DNA from: Bombus terrestris
Taxonomy: Eukaryota; Arthropoda; Insecta; Hymenoptera; Apidae
DNA length: 64,000 nt
Assembly (NCBI RefSeq): GCF_910591885.1
Contig: NC_063272.1
Coordinates: forward strand, 6,584,364 to 6,648,363
Direction of reading: 5' to 3'
A program made the translations under genes and the position numbers. The notes beneath the pieces are model-generated. The model did no database searches and was not told where the DNA came from. It was given only the letters and a program-made list of their open reading frames with translations. Position 1 is the stretch's first letter; the number at the start of each line of letters is the position of its first letter. Of this stretch, positions 58,881 through 64,000 are shown piece by piece.

Positions 58881-61100
58881 CACGATATTATCGCCTTGCA
58901 TCGCTGACGTTGCCTACAAGTTAACTAATATACAGGATCACCCTGTATATAGCAGAGTGAATGAAGACTCGGTTGAGTGACGCGCGTCCAGCTTAATGAC
59001 AGTGGCAACTTTGTCCACGACGACGGAATCTGTCCATTCGAGCACAAGACCTTCGCGCCGCGTCGCCATTATTTCTTGCAGCTTCTTCCGCCCCTTTTAC
59101 TCCCTTATCGCGGTCGTTTCGCCACTCCTATTACGGCGAACCAGTGTTATTGCCTTCTTATTAAGGGAATAATTGCGATGTTTTACGATTGCGTTCCCGA
59201 TCAATTATCCAAAGAAACGGAGCAAAACGAACGGGACCGCGGATGGTGAGAGTTGTTAACGAGCCTGGCTGATCGTCGCGCGAAACAAGGGTCAGAGAAT
59301 GTCCCAGGTAATTTCCTCCTCGTGGTAGCGCAATTTTTGATTACCACTTTTTGGTTACCGAACAGGATTAACAGGATGTTTGTATTGAGATTGATAGGCT
59401 CCTTGCATGCTTTCTTCCGGCGTTTATGATACTCGCAATTGGTAGTTGGTAGGATTTAGGATTTCTTTAGGTTTGTTTTTCGATAGTCAGTTGTGGAATC
59501 GATCGATGAGGGAAGAGGTATGAGACGCATCAAGGATGTAATTTGGATGGATACGCGATGTTCTTCAGTTGTTTGGGATAGATATAAAATTTTATGTATC
59601 GGTACGTGGGAATTAAACGTTAGCTTTTTTTTTTATTGAATTAGGGAGCTGCATACATGTGTTGTGCCGTAACTTTTTAAGAGGCATTTTCATGTTACAA
59701 ATATCGATCCTTAATGAATTGAATGAAATATTTGGTATTTCTGTTTACACGCATATATTTTATGATTTTTAAGTGTTTATATTAAATGTTCATTAGTTTG
59801 CAGATTCTGTAATACAGTAGACATAGATACGTGGATTTAAAAATTAAGTTGTTAATGGGAAAGAATAAATTAACCTGCGAAAGCAGATTATGTTTTATAT
59901 GTTACGTATAATATAATATTCTGAACAAACTTTTGGTATATTAAAACTCCATATGGTAATTAAAAATTAATAGCATTAATAAATTCTGTTGCGTTATACG
60001 TAATAAGAAATGTAAAAAAAAAACCCTCTAATTTCTCCATCTAATTTCAACCTGCAGTTTTTCAATTCGCTAATATTTATTTTTATCTATTATTTATTAT
60101 ACTTATATCCTATAATACTATACTATCGTCGCCTATCGGTTTAGGTTGGACTTCCAGTTTTACATTTTTCTCTTATTATCCATTCACCAATATTATCAGC
60201 TAGCAAATTATTGTGCAAGACAGTCCATTTGCCTTATCCTGTATAATACATTTTTACAGGTCGGACACTCTCCCATTTCCAACGATTCATGCATTCCACG
60301 AAGCACTGTCGAAACAGCTATCAGAAACATTCTTTAATTATTTGACGTATTCGGAAAGAATCGCTTCTTTGACAAAAAAGAAACGGGGATAAGAACCATT
60401 AGCGAAAGTTGTGCTCGCGAGCGAAAAATTTGTCTCACGGTCGCGGTGCTAATTCTCGGTCGTGCACGCGTCTAGAGTTAAGTGGACGAGAGGGGCGCGG
60501 CCAGGGAAAAGGTGAAGTGTTGCCACCCAAGTAGAAACTTCCTTCGTTGATTGTTCCGCGGCTCTCTGCTGTAGTAGAGGTATATCGTAGCGGAGGTTGC
60601 ACGACGTTGCTCCCATGGCTCTTCTCTTGACCGTTCCCCGTTTGGTCAGGCCATATGCGAATCGGAATGGCCCGTGAAAGAAAGAGAGGGACGGTCGTTA
60701 ATTATCCCATTCCTGGTTGCCAGTTCGCCAAGTCTGTTGTTCGTTTCCTGTGACAATGGCCAAAGAACCTTGAACGAACAGCCACTGGGAGTGTACAACA
60801 AACAGAATCGACAGGATCGGGAATACGTCTAGAAGCTTACGTTTCGTAGAATGCATGTGTGATGATGTTTATTATAGAAGTGAATCGGGCAGACAGTTTC
60901 ATGTTCGGTGGATCGATGTTGAATTCAATTTTCGATATTGGTTTTTCTGAGAGTTTTCCGAGCCAATATAGATGCTATTATTTCAATAGATATATGCGAT
61001 AAACACTATGGTTATTATAGAAGTCTCAGTATTGTAGAATTATAAAAGTATTGCTTTTTTATATTAAATATCGATCGACAAGGATACATTAATCGTTATT
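58881..61100. other. Gene-free stretch with islands at 58880-59320 and 60370-60860
   Basis: A short inverted repeat ATATACAGG-ATCA-CCTGTATAT occurs near 58928-58949. The two islands are GC-richer and hold frames of at most 90 codons without motifs. AT-rich DNA lies between. Confidence 0.5.
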
Positions 61101-61181
61101 ATGATTAATATATTTGTTTCTTTGTTTCAGGTGAGCGAAATGCAATTATGGTTTCATTTCTCGTAGCTCCTGCTCTCGTAT
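61101..61181 (+). promoter_or_regulatory. Candidate recursive splice site with cryptic downstream donor
   Basis: A clean pyrimidine tract (TTTGTTTCTTTGTTTCAG) ends at 61130 and is followed at once by GTGAGC, a fused acceptor/donor. A GATTAAT at 61103-61109 could be the branch point. A second strong donor, GTAAGT, is at 61182-61187, giving a possible 51-nt cryptic exon. This repeats the arrangement at 3361 (52 nt) on the same strand. Position six of the fused donor is C instead of T, so it is weaker than the first. One frame of the 51 nt is open, so an ordinary small exon is not excluded. Confidence 0.42.
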
Positions 61182-61187
61182 GTAAGT

Positions 61188-62758
61188 TACATGAAATCTA
61201 TTACCATAGAAGAGTGCACATACGCGTATTTTTAATTTCCTAAAGTTACAGCTTATTTTAATAATCCAATATAGAACTTAAAAGTCATAGACAACTACTT
61301 ACAGTAATATTTGAAATATATCTGATCAAACGACCTATAAATTCCGATATTACACGAAAAAAAGGAAAACTAAACTCTCCAAGGTTCTCCACAAACGTCG
61401 TCTACACTTCTCGCGTAAACTACCTTTCATCCTTGATTAATTACGTACCACATAGTCGTCGAAAGACAAAAAAGAAATGATTAGACCCGAGACCTTCCTG
61501 ATCGATAAAACGCAATTAGTAATTGGCCGAACGATCTTCTTCCGTTCTTGAACGCGCGTTTCCTCCTCGTTCAACGACAGCGACCTTTAAACCCCATACG
61601 TATCGCCTGGCGGTGGTCTCACGTAAGAGTTCTTCAAGGGATTGGCTAGCAGATTGCCTGCCGGTCTCCAACCACGCCAGAAAGAAAAGTTCGCTGACGT
61701 CGTATAAGGTCGTGCAAGGCACCTGCAACAGCTTAATAGTTTATGGCAGACCCGTGGACTCACTCGTCGACGATATTTTCCACGGGGGGTAGCGGTGAAA
61801 CGACAGTTGGCCGTGGGGTAAGGCGCGATAAAGGGGAGTTTCCAACGTTCGAGTTCGTTAGAAGTACGAAATAAAAAGGAAGTCGTCGCGATAGCAAGAA
61901 AACAGGGCAATTATTCGAGGTGAAGTCTGGGACATTTTTATTAAAGTTTCTTATCAGACGTCGCGTGATGTAGGTATAATGCCACGCTCGAAGCGCTTCT
62001 CTCTGAGAGTTCCAAAGCCATTTTCTCGCGTTTCCGGCGTGCGCGCGTGGAAGCTACCTTGCGTTCGGATCGTTTCAGATGTTTGTCATGCTTTATAAGG
62101 ATACTTGGAGATTTAAGAGCGTTTCCAAAGTTTTTTATACCTCTCCGTTGTGTTTTCGGACGAGGCTTGGCCGTTATTGCACTTGAGAAGCTTGAGCGTT
62201 CGAGGTAATTTTTATGATGTTGAAGGTTATGGAGCTTCATGTAGCATTCTTATATCCGTTTAAACGTTGTTTATTAGTTCATTTCTTTAGAGTTATTAAG
62301 CTTGTTAAATATTTTTACGCGTATCACTGTAAGAATAAAGTACAGTACTTTCGGGAGTCGTAAGTGACTTTGTCCGTATTAGACCGCATGTTTTCGAAGA
62401 CGTCTGGAAAGTATGCGTCATGCTGAAGTATCCTCTGTATTATATACAAAAGCATAGGATAAGAGGCAAAGAGGGTCGGAGGACGTGGCAACGAGACACT
62501 TGCATTTTCGTAGCAGACTTATTCTTTTCTGTGACGGCGAGCAAGCCATATCGTATTGTAGTCAGACATTAACTGACCGTCTTGAAATTGCATTACAAAA
62601 CGTACTTTTGATTGTATATAAGGAAACGTGGATTTTTGCAAACTGTAGATTTTTTTACATTACCGTCCTCATTTTCTTGTTATTTCATATTTTTCTGTTT
62701 CGACACAATTTTTCAACGAAAAATTTATAAGTGAAATTGATGCGATATATGTTGTATA
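61188..62758. other. Gene-free stretch with island 61380-62130
   Basis: The GC-rich island has frames of 70-107 codons on both strands with no recognised domain. AT-rich DNA follows. No gene supported. Confidence 0.5.
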
Positions 62759-62868
62759 ATGGCATCCCGCTGGAAGTAGCCATCCACATGTTATTTAGCA
62801 ATAAAGCTAGAAAAATTTACCGAATGTCCAGCTGGACAAATTGTAAAATACAAATTAAATAATAAAAA
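62759..62868 (-). repeat. Dispersed repeat family C, copy 2 (inverted)
   Basis: Complement of the unit at 54221-54326, 8.5 kb away and in opposite orientation. It contains the 12-base palindrome GTCCAGCTGGAC (62825-62836), which is damaged in the other copy. This copy looks closer to the ancestral sequence. Next to it, 62887-62962 is a degenerate TATTTATTTACTTCT-type tandem array. Confidence 0.75.
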
Positions 62869-63218
62869 AAATATCCATATATGTTGTATTATTCTTCTTA
62901 TTTATTTATCTTATTTCTTTATTCTTCTTATTTATTTACTTATTTATTTACTTCTATTATTTATCACAATTCTTTGAATATTGATTAATTACAGAAAATT
63001 GTAGACAGGAATCATATTTCGAGAGTACTCTGTACTCTATGATTTACTATACTTGAATTTTTGATACACTATTGGATGTCTATATTTTATATATTAAAGA
63101 AATAAAATACGTTTATTATAAATCATTAATTATTCATCTTAAATCAATAATAAGTAAATACTATAAATATATATATATCTGCCTTGAATTTTTATTTTGA
63201 AGCAGAAGCAGACGTGGT

Positions 63219-63292
63219 GGCCCATTAGCTCAGTTGGTTAGAGCGTCGTGCTAATAACGCGAAGGTCGCGGGTTCGATCCCCCCATGGGCCA
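63219..63292 (+). tRNA. tRNA-Ile (anticodon AAU), second copy
   Basis: Identical to the gene at 27930-28003 except for C instead of T at 63269, position 50 in the T stem, where it faces C64. All other stems, A and B boxes and the AAT anticodon are the same. A T-rich terminator follows from about 63297. The flanks are unlike those of the first copy, so the duplication is old or moved only the tRNA. Confidence 0.97.
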
Positions 63293-64000
63293 AAAATTTT
63301 TTATTTTTTTTTTTACATTTTCATTTAATAGAAAAGAAAAATTACTCGTTATAATTTCACTCTCGAACATCGATACTATTTTTATCCTTTTATTTTTCGA
63401 TTTATTTCGTGCGCAGAGACGAAAAGTTTCCCGGTGGTAACGTTATACGAAAACTTGGCGGTGAATACGTGCTCGTTCACAAGGAGGTGCGAAGTAAGAA
63501 AGGAATTTGAGTTTTAGTCGAGTGCAAAGAAACTTCCGGAACGACGTTCGTGTGTCTAATTGAGTAACTTTTCCCCGATCGACATGGCTTGTTTCGAGAG
63601 AACTGAAATAGAAGTATTTTCTTGCAATCCTGTAAAGAGGAAGACATCGTTTTCGTAATAGGGAAAAGTTTTTTCGTCTAGCCAGACTTAACGTCCCGCT
63701 TATTTACTCGATGAATTTAGGTGCCTGAAGTTCCACTATTACTTAGTCTACCTGAAACTCAGTTTGATACAGCTTTAATTAAAAATAAATTTAATTAAAA
63801 GTAAGTATAATATGTTGCCTGAACAATATTAATTTTGAGTTTGTAATAATTAGATACTTTGTAGAAAAAGGGGAAGAGAACGAGGGAACGAAATGGAATT
63901 CTGGAATTTTCATTAATTTTTTATCAAACAATTTTATTTGAGTAAAAAATAAGTGTAAAATGAGGAATAATAATGTCAATTATAAAGTTTTCATATATGG
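63293..64000. other. Gene-free stretch to the window end
   Basis: A slightly GC-richer patch at 63410-63700, then AT-rich. No exon, repeat or RNA gene seen. Confidence 0.6.

Noticed and set aside
1..64000. Search for CRISPR arrays, operons, phage or bacterial genes, and well-known insect microRNAs
   Set aside because: No regularly spaced repeats, no bacterial-type gene packing, and none of the conserved insect microRNA sequences I could recall were seen. An absence by eye is not proof.

Overview
The window looks like nuclear DNA of an insect, most likely a bee or other hymenopteran. It is AT-rich and gene-poor, broken by short CpG-rich islands. It carries eukaryotic tRNA genes, a defective BEL/Pao retrotransposon, a solo LTR and several Tc1/mariner-type miniature elements. 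The order-level placement is inferred from composition and transposon style, not from a diagnostic gene. I found no open frame that I would call a host protein-coding exon.

Layout. Positions 1-4768 are non-coding, with a candidate recursive splice site at 3361. Positions 4774-9128 hold a BEL/Pao element flanked by a 5-bp target duplication. Its gag and protease are broken, and reverse transcriptase, RNase H and integrase are deleted together with the start of the 3' LTR. Positions 9134-27929 are AT-rich non-coding DNA with islands. Two convergent tRNA genes follow (Ile-AAU at 27930, Arg-ACG at 28459 on the minus strand). From 29356 to 39034 there are three DNA-transposon remnants among more islands. 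Positions 39035-52855 are again islands in AT-rich DNA. A 304-bp solo LTR sits at 52856-53159 with perfect 5-bp target duplications, followed by tRNA-Asp at 55102. A second candidate recursive splice site lies at 61131, and a second tRNA-Ile at 63219.

Interpretation. The two splice-like sites are on the same strand, 57.8 kb apart. Each is a strong acceptor fused to a donor and followed about 51 nt later by a second strong GTAAGT donor. This matches the short-cryptic-exon arrangement known for recursive splicing in very long Drosophila introns. With the absence of coding exons, the simplest hypothesis is that most or all of the window lies inside one giant plus-strand intron, with tRNAs and mobile elements as intronic passengers and the CpG-rich islands as possible regulatory DNA. 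The host gene is not identifiable from this sequence.
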